64,000 nucleotides of DNA from Comamonas fluminis (lineage in GTDB: Bacteria > Pseudomonadota > Gammaproteobacteria > Burkholderiales > Burkholderiaceae_C): the NCBI RefSeq assembly GCF_019186805.1, contig NZ_CP066783.1, positions 3,051,501-3,115,500 on the forward strand, in the 5' to 3' direction. The notes under the pieces are model-generated. The model worked only from the letters and a program-made list of their open reading frames with translations, was not told the origin of the DNA and searched no databases. The translations under genes were made by a program, and so were the position numbers. Positions 18,262-26,074 of this stretch are shown here, piece after piece; position 1 is the first letter of the stretch, and each line of letters begins with the position of its first letter.

Positions 18262-18588
18262 ATGCCTTACCAAGCCACCCACTGGGCGACAGAACCCGCA
18301 AGGCAGGCCATTGATGCGCTGCAAGGCGCCAATGTGCTGGAGTTCGGCACGCCCTGGTGCGGCCACTGCCAACGCGCCCAGCCCCTGTTGCAATCGGCAC
18401 TGGCCGCGCACCCTGATCTACCGCACATCAAGGTCGAAGACGGGCCGGGCCGCCCTCTGGGCCGCAGCTACCGCGTCAAGCTCTGGCCTACCCTGATTTT
18501 TCTGCGTGATGGCAAGGAAGTTGCACGACTGGTGCGCCCCGAGAGCGAGCAGCAGATCGCTGAAGCGCTGTCCAGCATCGCCGCCTGA
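18262..18588 (+). CDS. Thioredoxin-fold protein
   Basis: The protein has 108 aa with no signal peptide. The active site is WCGHC (in GTPWCGHCQRAQPLLQ), as in protein-disulfide-isomerase-type domains rather than the WCGPC of thioredoxin. The cis-proline is present in VKLWPTLIFLRDGKEV. It is probably a cytoplasmic thiol reductase or monothiol-disulfide partner; the target is unknown. AGGA lies 7 nt before the ATG. It follows moeA by 34 nt and may be co-transcribed. The canonical trxA is elsewhere (31833). Confidence 0.88.
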   Translation: MPYQATHWATEPARQAIDALQGANVLEFGTPWCGHCQRAQPLLQSALAAHPDLPHIKVEDGPGRPLGRSYRVKLWPTLIFLRDGKEVARLVRPESEQQIAEALSSIAA

Positions 18589-18694
18589 GTCAGGCTGCCA
18601 GCAGCAGACAGTGGCAGACAGCGGCGGCTTGGCGAAGGCTGATTGAATACGCGGTGGTGTTCAATCAGCCTGCCGCTGCACTATCGCCCGGTTT

Positions 18695-19144
18695 TCAACC
18701 CTTTTTCAGCGCCTGCTCCACGCCCTTGTTAGCCAGTGCATCAGCGCGCTCATTGCCGGGGTCGCCCGCGTGGCCCTTGACCCAGCGCCAGTCAATGCGG
18801 TGGCCACTGCCTTGCACCAGCGCATCCAGCTGCTTCCACAGCTCGGCATTTTTGACGGGCTCTTTGGACGCCGTGACCCAGCCCTTGGCCTTCCAGCCAT
18901 GAATCCACTCGGTAATGCCTTTGCGCACGTACTGGCTGTCCAGATACAGCACCACATCGCAGGGGCGTTTCAGTGCCGACAGCGCCTGAATCACCGCCAT
19001 CAGCTCCATGCGGTTATTGGTAGTGCCCAGCTCGCCGCCAAACAATTCTTTCTGCGCCGCACCGGCTTGCAGCAATGCGCCCCAGCCACCTGGGCCGGGA
19101 TTGCCTTTGCAGGCGCCGTCGGTATAGATCACAACTTGATTCAA
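18695..19144 (-). CDS. rnhA: Ribonuclease HI
   Basis: The protein has 149 aa and starts with TTG at 19144, preceded by AAGGAAAA. The start is fixed by family length: homologues begin a few residues before [16 protein letters not shown]. The four catalytic acids are visible in [22 protein letters not shown] and GNERADALA. It degrades RNA in RNA-DNA hybrids. The TTG overlaps the stop of the upstream methyltransferase (TTGA), so translation is probably coupled. Longer in-frame extensions upstream only overlap the methyltransferase. Confidence 0.95.
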   Translation of the reverse strand: MNQVVIYTDGACKGNPGPGGWGALLQAGAAQKELFGGELGTTNNRMELMAVIQALSALKRPCDVVLYLDSQYVRKGITEWIHGWKAKGWVTASKEPVKNAELWKQLDALVQGSGHRIDWRWVKGHAGDPGNERADALANKGVEQALKKG

Positions 19145-19986
19145 TTTTTTTCCTTGTTCGCCCGGTGGCGCAGTGCGTCTTGCCAGACCGTATCTGGCGG
19201 CTGCTTGTTCGCAACCGGCACCTGCATGCCAGAGGCCGCATTGCGCCCGCGCCAGCTTGGTGTGACCATGCGCATGCCCCGCACACGCTTGACGGCCACC
19301 ACACAGTAAACACCGCCCAGCACAGGCCAGCAGCGGTGCCCCAGCCTGTCCATGAAGGCAAACCGGTCCAGCCACTGCGCACTCCGGGTAGCAGGACGAT
19401 AACAGCCAAATTGCACGGCCTCGATCTCAAAGCTCAGCAATCTGAGCCAATCACGCAGCCGCCAGTAGCCCACCCCCAGGCTCAGATCGGGCAAATGGCC
19501 TGCACTGCGCTCCACGCCGCGCTGCAGGCCCAGCAGGCTGGCAGGGTTCAGGCCACAGATCACCAGCCGCCCCTCGGGCACCAGTGCCCGCGCCGCCTCA
19601 CGCAGGGCCGCGTGCGGGTCTGGCGAGGCTTCCAGCGTGTGCGGCATCAGCAGCAAGTCCAGACTGGCTTCGGAAAAAGGCAAAGCCGTGGCATCGGCGA
19701 CCAAAGCAGGCAGCACAGCCCCATCCTCTGATTTAGGTAAGCTCTGCTCTGACAGCCCAGGCCGCCCTGCTTGCGCTACAGTGCTTGTTTTTGCATCCGA
19801 GACAGACTCGCCCGCCTGCAGCGCCAGCCAGCGATGCGGCATGCGATTGCTGCGCAGCCCCTGAAGCTGCGGCAAGCCCAGCTGGACGGCGTGATAGCCA
19901 AAGATATCGGCCACCGCCTCGTCACAGCGCTGCTGCTCCCATTCCAGGAGGTAGTGCCCTAGGGCTGATTCCGTCCAGTGATGCAT
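19141..19986 (-). CDS. SAM-dependent methyltransferase (class I)
   Basis: The protein has 281 aa from the ATG at 19986. It belongs to the methyltransferase type usually found upstream of rnhA next to gloB in betaproteobacteria. It has [34 protein letters not shown], then [22 protein letters not shown] (motif II with the acidic loop) and [15 protein letters not shown]. The classical glycine-rich motif I is replaced by [13 protein letters not shown], as in this subfamily. The substrate is unknown. A low-complexity insertion (about residues 71-105) separates the first two blocks. It is divergent from gloB with only 19 bp between start codons. Confidence 0.82.
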   Translation of the reverse strand: MHHWTESALGHYLLEWEQQRCDEAVADIFGYHAVQLGLPQLQGLRSNRMPHRWLALQAGESVSDAKTSTVAQAGRPGLSEQSLPKSEDGAVLPALVADATALPFSEASLDLLLMPHTLEASPDPHAALREAARALVPEGRLVICGLNPASLLGLQRGVERSAGHLPDLSLGVGYWRLRDWLRLLSFEIEAVQFGCYRPATRSAQWLDRFAFMDRLGHRCWPVLGGVYCVVAVKRVRGMRMVTPSWRGRNAASGMQVPVANKQPPDTVWQDALRHRANKEKN

Positions 19987-19989
19987 CTC

Positions 19990-19995
19990 TATAAT
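19990..19995 (+). promoter_or_regulatory. Perfect -10 box (TATAAT) just before gloB
   Basis: TATAAT at 19990-19995 places the expected transcript start at about 20002, some 4 nt before the gloB ATG. No good -35 is seen. No ribosome-binding site fits in the remaining leader. Confidence 0.5.
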
Positions 19996-20005
19996 TTTGC
20001 AGCCC

Positions 20006-20779
20006 ATGAACCTGTTGCCTATCCCTGCCTTTTCCGACAACTACATCTGGCTGCTGCATGACGGCAAGCAGGCCATCGTGGTTGACCCAGGGCAGGCCGA
20101 GCCAGTGCTGAAGGTACTGGCCCGGTTGCAATTGCAACTGCAGGGCATTTTAGTCACCCATCATCACGCCGATCATGTGGGCGGCGTCGAGGCACTGCGC
20201 CAGGCCACCGGCGCCCCGGCCTGGGGCCCCGCCTATGAGACCCTGCCCGAGCCCATCACCCGCGTGCAAGGCGGCGACACGGTTGACCTGCTGGGCGGCC
20301 CCTGGCAGGTCATTGATGTGCCCGGTCATACCAGCGGCCATATTGCGTTTTTCAGCACCGGGGCACTGCCCCAGCCCGTGCTGTTCTGTGGCGACACCTT
20401 GTTCTCAGGCGGCTGCGGCCGCCTGTTTGAAGGCACGCCTGCGCAGATGCAGGCATCGCTGGACGCTCTGGCGGCCCTGCCCGCCAGCACACAGGTCTGC
20501 TGCGCCCACGAATACACACTTTCCAACCTGCGTTTTGCGCAGGCTGTGGAACCAAACAACCAGGATCTGGCTCAGTACCTGGAACATTGCCAGTCTTTGC
20601 GCTCGCAAGGGCAGCCCACGCTGCCCTCCACGCTGCAGACCGAGCTGGCTATCAACCCTTTCATGCGCAGCCGCGCCGCCGATGTCATTTCGGCAGCCGT
20701 AAAGCATGACTCTCAGACTCAGCCTCAGAACCCAGCCAGTGTGCTGGCAACTTTGCGCCAATGGAAAAACGTTTTTTGA
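20006..20779 (+). CDS. gloB: Hydroxyacylglutathione hydrolase (glyoxalase II)
   Basis: This is a 257-aa metallo-beta-lactamase-fold enzyme. The metal-binding THHHADHVGG motif, later His in PGHTSGHIAF, the Asp in FCGDTLFSGGCG and His in CAHEYTLSN are all present. The C-terminal half is the glutathione-binding HAGH domain (NPFMRS). It hydrolyses S-lactoylglutathione to lactate and glutathione, finishing methylglyoxal detoxification. The stop overlaps the start of the next gene (TGATG). The start at 20006 is preferred because family members begin MNLLPIPAFSDNYIW. Confidence 0.97.
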   Translation: MNLLPIPAFSDNYIWLLHDGKQAIVVDPGQAEPVLKVLARLQLQLQGILVTHHHADHVGGVEALRQATGAPAWGPAYETLPEPITRVQGGDTVDLLGGPWQVIDVPGHTSGHIAFFSTGALPQPVLFCGDTLFSGGCGRLFEGTPAQMQASLDALAALPASTQVCCAHEYTLSNLRFAQAVEPNNQDLAQYLEHCQSLRSQGQPTLPSTLQTELAINPFMRSRAADVISAAVKHDSQTQPQNPASVLATLRQWKNVF

Positions 20780-22332
20780 TGAAGCTGATCCACACCCTGC
20801 TGCTCTCCAGCGTACTGGTCATTACCGGTTGCGCCACCACTGGCAGCGTTGACCCCATGTATCCCGATGGCCCCCTCAAACCCCTGGGCCAGGGCAAGAT
20901 AGGCAACTCCGAAGTTGTCGCCCTTGAAGCCACGGGCGATCTGTGGATGCGCATTCGCGGCGGCTTTGGCATGCCCGATCTGGATCAGGACCTGGTTCGC
21001 GATCAGGAGCAGTGGTACTCTTCCCGCCCCGACTACATCCAGCGCATGACGGAGCGCTCCAGCAAATACCTGTTCCACGTTGTCGAGGAACTGGAGCGCC
21101 GTGGCATGCCGACCGAGCTGGCGCTGCTGCCCTTCATCGAAAGCGCGTTCAACCCGCAGGCTGTATCCAGCGCCAAGGCCGCAGGCATGTGGCAGTTCAT
21201 GCCTGCCACGGGCACCTACTTCGACCTCAAGCAAAACGCCTTCCGTGATGACCGCCGCGACGTGCTGGCCTCCACCCGCGCCGCGCTGGACTATCTGCAA
21301 AAGCTCTACGGCATGTTTGGCGACTGGCACCTGGCTCTGGCCGCCTACAACTGGGGCGAAGGCAGCGTGGGCCGCGCCATCAAGCGCAATGAAAAGCTGG
21401 GCCTGCCTACCGGCTACACCGATCTGCAGATGCCGGCCGAAACCCGCAACTACGTGCCCAAGCTGCAGGCCGTGAAGAACATCGTGGCCCACCCCGAGCG
21501 CTTCAACGCCGAGCTGCCCGTCATTGAAAACCACCCCTACTTCCAGGCAGTGAGCCTGCCCCACGATATTGACGTGGAACTGGTGGCCAGACTGGCAGAC
21601 GTCAGTATCAAGGACTTCAAGGCTCTGAACCCCAGCTTTCACAAGCCAGTGATCTTCGCGCGCGCCACGCCCCAGGTGCTGCTGCCCTGGGAGAACGCCA
21701 AGGTCTTCCGTCGCAATCTGCAGGCCTACACCGATGGCCAGTTCGCCAGCTGGACCGTGTGGACCGTCCCCACCACCATCACCGTGACCGAAGCCGCCCA
21801 GCGAGCTGGCCTGAGTGAAGCCGATCTGCGCAGCATCAACAACATCCCCCCGCGCATGCTCATCAAGGCAGGCTCGGCGCTGATGGTGCCGCGTGACCCC
21901 AACGTCAAGACCGACGTGCCTGGCCACGTGGCAGACAACGGCCAGATCTCCTTTGCCCCGGAAATCGTTACCGTGCGCACCACCGTGCGTGCCCGCAAGC
22001 GCGACACGCTGGTCAGCGTTGCCAGCCGCTACGGCATCAGTGTCTCCAACCTCGCAGACTGGAACGACCTGAAATCCACTGCGTCGCTGCATGCAGGCCA
22101 GTCACTGGTTGCCTATCTGCCTGCCCGCGCGGCCCGCGCAGCCCGGGCAGAAGCCAGCGAGTCCAGCTCGCACAACGGTCACAACAGCCGAGCCGAACGC
22201 AGCGAACGCGGCAACAGCAAGGCTGCAGCCCGCGGCAAGTCCAGCAGCAATAGCAAGGCGGCCCCTCAGGCACGCGGCGGCAAGAGTGAGCCCAAGCCAC
22301 GCGGCGGCACACCGGCCAAGAAGCGCAAGTAA
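20779..22332 (+). CDS. mltD: Membrane-bound lytic murein transglycosylase D-like lipoprotein with LysM domains
   Basis: The protein has 517 aa from the ATG at 20779, which overlaps the gloB stop. The signal has lipobox ITGC (Cys18). The lytic transglycosylase (SLT) domain (about 95-230) contains the catalytic Glu in FIESAFNP, then GMWQFMPATG and AAYNWGEG. Two LysM-type peptidoglycan-binding repeats are at about 334-378 and 405-450. The last 65 residues are low complexity, rich in Ser, Ala, Lys and Gly and ending KPRGGTPAKKRK. It cleaves peptidoglycan glycans to 1,6-anhydro products and acts from the outer membrane's periplasmic face. Confidence 0.93.
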   Translation: MKLIHTLLLSSVLVITGCATTGSVDPMYPDGPLKPLGQGKIGNSEVVALEATGDLWMRIRGGFGMPDLDQDLVRDQEQWYSSRPDYIQRMTERSSKYLFHVVEELERRGMPTELALLPFIESAFNPQAVSSAKAAGMWQFMPATGTYFDLKQNAFRDDRRDVLASTRAALDYLQKLYGMFGDWHLALAAYNWGEGSVGRAIKRNEKLGLPTGYTDLQMPAETRNYVPKLQAVKNIVAHPERFNAELPVIENHPYFQAVSLPHDIDVELVARLADVSIKDFKALNPSFHKPVIFARATPQVLLPWENAKVFRRNLQAYTDGQFASWTVWTVPTTITVTEAAQRAGLSEADLRSINNIPPRMLIKAGSALMVPRDPNVKTDVPGHVADNGQISFAPEIVTVRTTVRARKRDTLVSVASRYGISVSNLADWNDLKSTASLHAGQSLVAYLPARAARAARAEASESSSHNGHNSRAERSERGNSKAAARGKSSSNSKAAPQARGGKSEPKPRGGTPAKKRK

Positions 22333-22347
22333 CTTCACCAGCCGACC

Positions 22348-22384
22348 AAAAAGCCCGCTGACCGTTTCCGGCAGCGGGCTTTTT
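22348..22384. terminator. Bidirectional terminator between mltD and recR
   Basis: Thirteen-base arms AAAAAGCCCGCTG (22348-22360) and CAGCGGGCTTTTT (22372-22384) pair perfectly. T-runs exist in both directions, serving the convergent genes. Confidence 0.9.
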
Positions 22385-22390
22385 CTATGC

Positions 22391-22440
22391 TTTTCATAGC
22401 TTCCAGCGCTTGATAGACAAGCGCTACAGCCTGTTTTTCA
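22391..22440. repeat. Dispersed repeat (family B), palindromic form
   Basis: AGCGCTTG (22405-22412) and CAAGCGCT (22418-22425) form a perfect palindrome, with ATAGCTTCC before and ACAGCCTGTTTTTC after. A diverged relative lies in dnaX at 24387-24443. Confidence 0.55.
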
Positions 22441-22445
22441 CCCAA

Positions 22446-23036
22446 TCAGCGCCGGTCCACCAGCGCATGGGCAATCGTGCCCAGATCGACATATTCCAGC
22501 TCGCTGCCAATCGGCACACCACGCGCCAGCCGCGTCACCAGCAAGCCACGGGCCTTGAGCGCCTCTTGAATCGCATGGGCCGTGGCCTCGCCTTCCGCCG
22601 TAAAGCTGGTGGCCAGAATCACCTCCTGCACCACACCATCGCAGGCGCGCTCCAGCAACTGCTTCATGCCAATCTCTTTGGGCCCCACGCCATCCAGCGG
22701 CGACAAGCGCCCCATCAGCACATAGTAAAAGCCTTGATAGGCGCCCGTGCGCTCCATGGCGGCCAGATCGGCCGGCGCCTCCACCACGCACAGACGAGCG
22801 CCATCACGGCCCGCATCGTCACAGATGCTGCAGATACGCCCTTCGGTAAAAGTGTGGCAGCGCTCGCAGTGATGTACCGAATTCACCGCCGAATCCAGTG
22901 CCCGCGCCAGCTGCAGCGCCCCCGCCTGATCGCGCTGCAGCAAATGAAACGCCATGCGCTGGGCCGACTTGATGCCCACGCCCGGCAGCTTGCGCAGCGC
23001 CTCGATCAAGGCATCCAGAGATTGCACATCCGACAC
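22446..23036 (-). CDS. recR: Recombination protein RecR
   Basis: The protein has 196 aa from the GTG at 23036 ([21 protein letters not shown]), with AAAGGA about 10 nt upstream; E. coli RecR is 201 aa. In-frame ATG at 23093 would add residues unlike the family. It has the N-terminal helix-hairpin-helix, a C4 zinc finger ([16 protein letters not shown]), a Toprim domain ([15 protein letters not shown]) and a C-terminal Walker-B-like region. With RecO and RecF it loads RecA at single-strand gaps. The order dnaX-ybaB-recR is conserved in proteobacteria. Confidence 0.96.
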   Translation of the reverse strand: MSDVQSLDALIEALRKLPGVGIKSAQRMAFHLLQRDQAGALQLARALDSAVNSVHHCERCHTFTEGRICSICDDAGRDGARLCVVEAPADLAAMERTGAYQGFYYVLMGRLSPLDGVGPKEIGMKQLLERACDGVVQEVILATSFTAEGEATAHAIQEALKARGLLVTRLARGVPIGSELEYVDLGTIAHALVDRR

Positions 23037-23161
23037 AGCGCCCGTCCTTTCATTCACCAAGAAAAAAGCGATCTGCAAGCCGCAGATCGCCATTCGTATT
23101 CTGCCCAACTCTGCCCGGAGAAACACACCCTGGAACGAGCATGCCCCAACTCAGAGGCAAC

Positions 23162-23230
23162 GAGCAAGGGCCGCCCCGCAGCAAAGTTGCCGTCCCCCTC
23201 AGGGGGAAGCGGCAAAGCCGCTCAGGGGGG
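23162..23230 (-). repeat. GC-rich dispersed repeat (family A) directly after ybaB
   Basis: On the coding strand it reads CCCCCCTGAGCGGC, then CCCCCTGAGGGGG, then GGGGCGGCCC and TTGCTC. It contains two palindromes (CCCCCTCAGGGGG and AGCGGC..GCCGCT). It begins 7 nt after the ybaB stop. Confidence 0.8.
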
Positions 23231-23237
23231 TATCCAT

Positions 23238-23570
23238 TTAAAACGGGAACTTCATCCCACCAGGCAGACCAGGCATACCGGCCGTGATCTTGCCCATCTT
23301 CTCGTTGGAAGTTTCTTCCGCCTTGCGCACCGCAGCATTGAAAGCCGCAGCCACCAGGTCTTCCAGCATGTCCTTGTCTTCGGCCAGCAGGCTGGGGTCG
23401 ATGGTGATGCGCTTGACGTCGTGCTTGCAGGTCATCACAACCTTGACCAGACCGGCGCCAGACTCGCCTTCCACTTCGATGTTGCCCAGCTCTTCCTGAG
23501 CTTTCTTCAGGTTGTCCTGCATGGACTGGGCTTGTTTCATCAAACCGGCGAGTTGTCCTTTGTTGAACAT
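23238..23570 (-). CDS. ybaB: YbaB/EbfC family nucleoid-associated protein
   Basis: The protein has 110 aa, the usual length. It has an N-terminal amphipathic helix ([20 protein letters not shown]), the core strand set ([20 protein letters not shown]) and a C-terminal Gly/Met-rich tail. It forms a tweezer-like dimer that binds DNA with little sequence preference. It sits between dnaX and recR as in most proteobacteria. The gap to dnaX is 27 nt. Confidence 0.95.
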   Translation of the reverse strand: MFNKGQLAGLMKQAQSMQDNLKKAQEELGNIEVEGESGAGLVKVVMTCKHDVKRITIDPSLLAEDKDMLEDLVAAAFNAAVRKAEETSNEKMGKITAGMPGLPGGMKFPF

Positions 23571-23597
23571 ATGAATTCCTTCTTTTGTTGAAACGCC

Positions 23598-25763
23598 TTA
23601 TTCAGGCTGAATGGAGATTGGCTTGATGCTGCCCGGCACGATCTTCGCGCCAAAGTCCCGCTTCAAGGTTTGCACCAGAGCGTTGCTGTTCACAATGTCT
23701 TCAGCAATACCCTGACGCAGATAGGTTTCCACGGCCAGACGGCGCGCCGGACTATCCGTGACCGCACCCTGTTCGATCTGCAATTGTCGCGCATGACCGG
23801 CTGTTTCCAGCGCAGCGCGTAAACGCTCGCGTGCGCCAGCCTGATTGAGTGAGTTGGATTCGACCCGCAAAGTCCACTGATCGCCCTCGCGCGCCACCAG
23901 TTGCGCCTGCAAAGCCAGTTGCCGCGCCAGGGCGACGATGGCATCGCTTTGCAGCAGCTCCTGCACCACGGTTTGCCAGAGATCGCCCTCGGCGGTGCGC
24001 TCTACCGTAGGGGCATCCAGTGCAGAGCCGGAGCTGCCAGACGGGGCATCCACCTCGTCCTGAGGCTGCGGCTGCGGCTGCGGATATGCCGCTGGCGCAG
24101 GCAAGCCTGCATCCACGTCCGCATCGTCGCCCCAGCGCCCGTCATCGGCCCAGCCTTCATCAGGCATTCCGGCCCAGGCCCCCTCATCAGGGCCGCCTTC
24201 ATCACTGGCATCAGCACCCGCATCATCGCTATCCGGGCCATCTGCGGCCTCCTGAACTGGCGCAGATACAGGTAGAGACTCCGGTTGCGAATCAGGCTTC
24301 GCTTCTACAGTCTCTGCCACTTTTGCTGCAGGCTGATTTTGCGCAGCGGCCTCATCCACAGCCAAATTGACAGGCGCGACATCAGCTATGTTTTCAGGAG
24401 CTACCAGCGCTTTATCAACCTGGACTTCAGCCGATTTTTCCTGATTCCCCTCAGCCACAGGCTCAGGCACTGCGGGCGCAGCAGCGTGGGGCACGGCAGG
24501 CGCTGAAGCCGAAGCGACGGGTGCAGCCGCCACAACCGGCGCGGTTGCCGGAGCCACTGCAGGCACGGCGGCTGGCAGCGCTGCGGGTGCCACCGGTGCT
24601 GCAGCCGCGCGGCTAGGCCTCAGCGCTGGAGTTTTTTTTTCAGCCGCGCCGGTTTCGGCGTTTTCTGGCTTGAAGGCCAGCAGCCGCAGCAAAGCCATGG
24701 TCAGCGCCGCATATTCATCGGGGGCCAGACCCAGCTCGGCACGGCCATGCAGGCCAATGCTGTAGAGCAACTGCGTCTCGTCACGCGGCATCAAATCAGC
24801 CAGACGGGCCACTTCTGCCGCCTCCGGGTCGCTGGCATCCAGTGCCATGTCGGGCACGGCCTGCAGCACCGCCATGCGCTGCAGCACATTGCACATTTCT
24901 TCCAGCGTGGAAGCGGCAGACAGGCCGTTGTGGCGCAGCTCTTCCGAAGTCTCGACCACCGTGCGGCCATCGCCCTGCGCCAGCGCATCAATCAGGCGAA
25001 ACACATGGCTACGGTCCACGCTGCCCAGCATCTGGCGCACCGTGGCTTCCTGCAGCTGGCCGCTGCCAAAGGCAATGGCCTGATCGGTCAGGCTCAGCGC
25101 ATCGCGCATGGAGCCACGCGCTGCACGCGAGAGCAGGCGCAGGGCCTGCGGCTCGGCAGGCACGCTTTCCTTGGCCAGCACATCGGTCAAATGTTCCAGC
25201 ACCGTATCAGGGGCCATGGGACGCAGATTGAACTGCAGGCAGCGCGAGAGCACGGTCACCGGGACTTTTTGCGGGTCCGTCGTGGCCAGCACAAACTTCA
25301 GATATTCGGGCGGCTCTTCCAGCGTCTTGAGCATGGCGTTGAACGCCGTGTTCGTCAGCATGTGCACCTCGTCGATCATGAAGACCTTGAAGCGCCCCTG
25401 CACCGGCTTGTACACGGCCTGCTCCAGCAGGCTCTGCACCTCGTCCACGCCACGGTTGGAGGCGGCGTCCAGCTCGGTGTAATCGGGGAAGCGTCCGCTA
25501 TCAATTTCAGTGCATGCTGCGCAAACTCCGCAAGGGGTTGCGGTAATTCCACCATTGCCGTCCACCCCCTGGCAATTGAGGGACTTGGCCAGAATGCGCG
25601 ATACCGTGGTCTTGCCCACGCCTCGCGTGCCTGTGAACAGATAGGCATGGTGCAGACGCTGCTGCGTCAGCGCATTGGTCAGAGCCTGGACCACGTGCTC
25701 CTGCCCCACCATTTCGGAGAAGGTTCGGGGCCGGTATTTGCGAGCAAGCACTAGATAAGACAT
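23598..25763 (-). CDS. dnaX: DNA polymerase III subunits tau/gamma
   Basis: The full-length (tau) product has 721 aa from the ATG at 25763 (MSYLVLARKYRPRTFSEMVGQ). It has the Walker A GTRGVGKTTVSR, a zinc module with CQ...CGVCAAC, DEVHML (Walker B), the sensor SRCLQF and the clamp-loader collar ending near residue 370. A long Ala/Pro/Val/Glu-rich linker (about 375-590) leads to the C-terminal domains that bind DnaB and the polymerase. At codons 375-378 a run of nine A residues precedes an inverted repeat, with close stops in both other frames; this could yield a gamma-like product of about 380 aa (see findings). Confidence 0.97.
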   Translation of the reverse strand: MSYLVLARKYRPRTFSEMVGQEHVVQALTNALTQQRLHHAYLFTGTRGVGKTTVSRILAKSLNCQGVDGNGGITATPCGVCAACTEIDSGRFPDYTELDAASNRGVDEVQSLLEQAVYKPVQGRFKVFMIDEVHMLTNTAFNAMLKTLEEPPEYLKFVLATTDPQKVPVTVLSRCLQFNLRPMAPDTVLEHLTDVLAKESVPAEPQALRLLSRAARGSMRDALSLTDQAIAFGSGQLQEATVRQMLGSVDRSHVFRLIDALAQGDGRTVVETSEELRHNGLSAASTLEEMCNVLQRMAVLQAVPDMALDASDPEAAEVARLADLMPRDETQLLYSIGLHGRAELGLAPDEYAALTMALLRLLAFKPENAETGAAEKKTPALRPSRAAAAPVAPAALPAAVPAVAPATAPVVAAAPVASASAPAVPHAAAPAVPEPVAEGNQEKSAEVQVDKALVAPENIADVAPVNLAVDEAAAQNQPAAKVAETVEAKPDSQPESLPVSAPVQEAADGPDSDDAGADASDEGGPDEGAWAGMPDEGWADDGRWGDDADVDAGLPAPAAYPQPQPQPQDEVDAPSGSSGSALDAPTVERTAEGDLWQTVVQELLQSDAIVALARQLALQAQLVAREGDQWTLRVESNSLNQAGARERLRAALETAGHARQLQIEQGAVTDSPARRLAVETYLRQGIAEDIVNSNALVQTLKRDFGAKIVPGSIKPISIQPE
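24387..24443. repeat. Possible family B repeat in the dnaX linker
   Basis: AGCTACCAGCGCTTTATCAA, and later CAGCC..TTTTTCC, parallel the palindromic copy at 22391-22440 (AGCTTCCAGCGCTTGATAGA, CAGCC..TTTTTC). It falls in the low-complexity linker of tau. Confidence 0.4.
24576..24641 (-). promoter_or_regulatory. Candidate slippage/frameshift site in dnaX
   Basis: Nine As on the coding strand (24632-24640; GAA AAA AAA ACT), then three bases, then CAGCGCTG (24621-24628). CAGCGCTG recurs at 24576-24583, so the two can pair as a stem enclosing about 37 nt with GC-rich inner pairs. A -1 shift gives AAC TCC AGC GCT GAG GCC TAG; a +1 shift gives CTC CAG CGC TGA. Confidence 0.65.
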
Positions 25764-25851
25764 AGCCCGCAATTCTACGGGGCCAGCGCATGCCAACAAG
25801 GCTGCACCAGGAATCCCGTGGCAAGTCAGCGAGGAGTGTGTCTTTTACCCC

Positions 25852-25857
25852 TATAAT
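25852..25857 (+). promoter_or_regulatory. -10 box of the 4.5S RNA gene
   Basis: TATAAT lies about 5-7 nt before the expected RNA 5' end. I see no recognisable -35 hexamer at normal spacing. Confidence 0.6.
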
Positions 25858-25861
25858 CGCC

Positions 25862-25961
25862 GGTGACGGGCCTCCTCGCATGGGGAAGCAGCCAACCGGG
25901 TCAGGTGGGGAACCAAGCAGCCCTAACTGTGAAACCAGTGCCGAGATCAGGCTCGTCACCT
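25862..25961 (+). ncRNA. ffs: 4.5S RNA of the signal recognition particle
   Basis: The RNA is about 100 nt. The ends pair (GGTGACGGGCCT with AGGCTCGTCACC) and the apical part shows the SRP signature: GGTCAGG, a GGAA tetraloop region and AAGCAGCC. This is the Ffh-binding helix 8 with its asymmetric loop. It works with Ffh in co-translational targeting to the membrane. It is divergent from dnaX and convergent with the kinase gene. Confidence 0.9.
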
Positions 25962-26074
25962 TTAGCTGGAAAGCTCTTTCGACAAGAGCCATGTCTTCCA
26001 CCAAAGGCTCCCCCAAAAGAAATCATTCCAATCGCTCAGGCTGGCACAGGCCGCTTTCGCGACCCTGTTGCACA

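Noticed and set aside
18262..18588. Calling the WCGHC protein trxA
   Set aside because: The canonical WCGPC thioredoxin next to rho (31833-32162) is the better trxA; this one has a different active site.
22410..23591. 393-aa open frame opposite recR and ybaB
   Set aside because: It crosses two conserved genes and a repeat, and has no domain.
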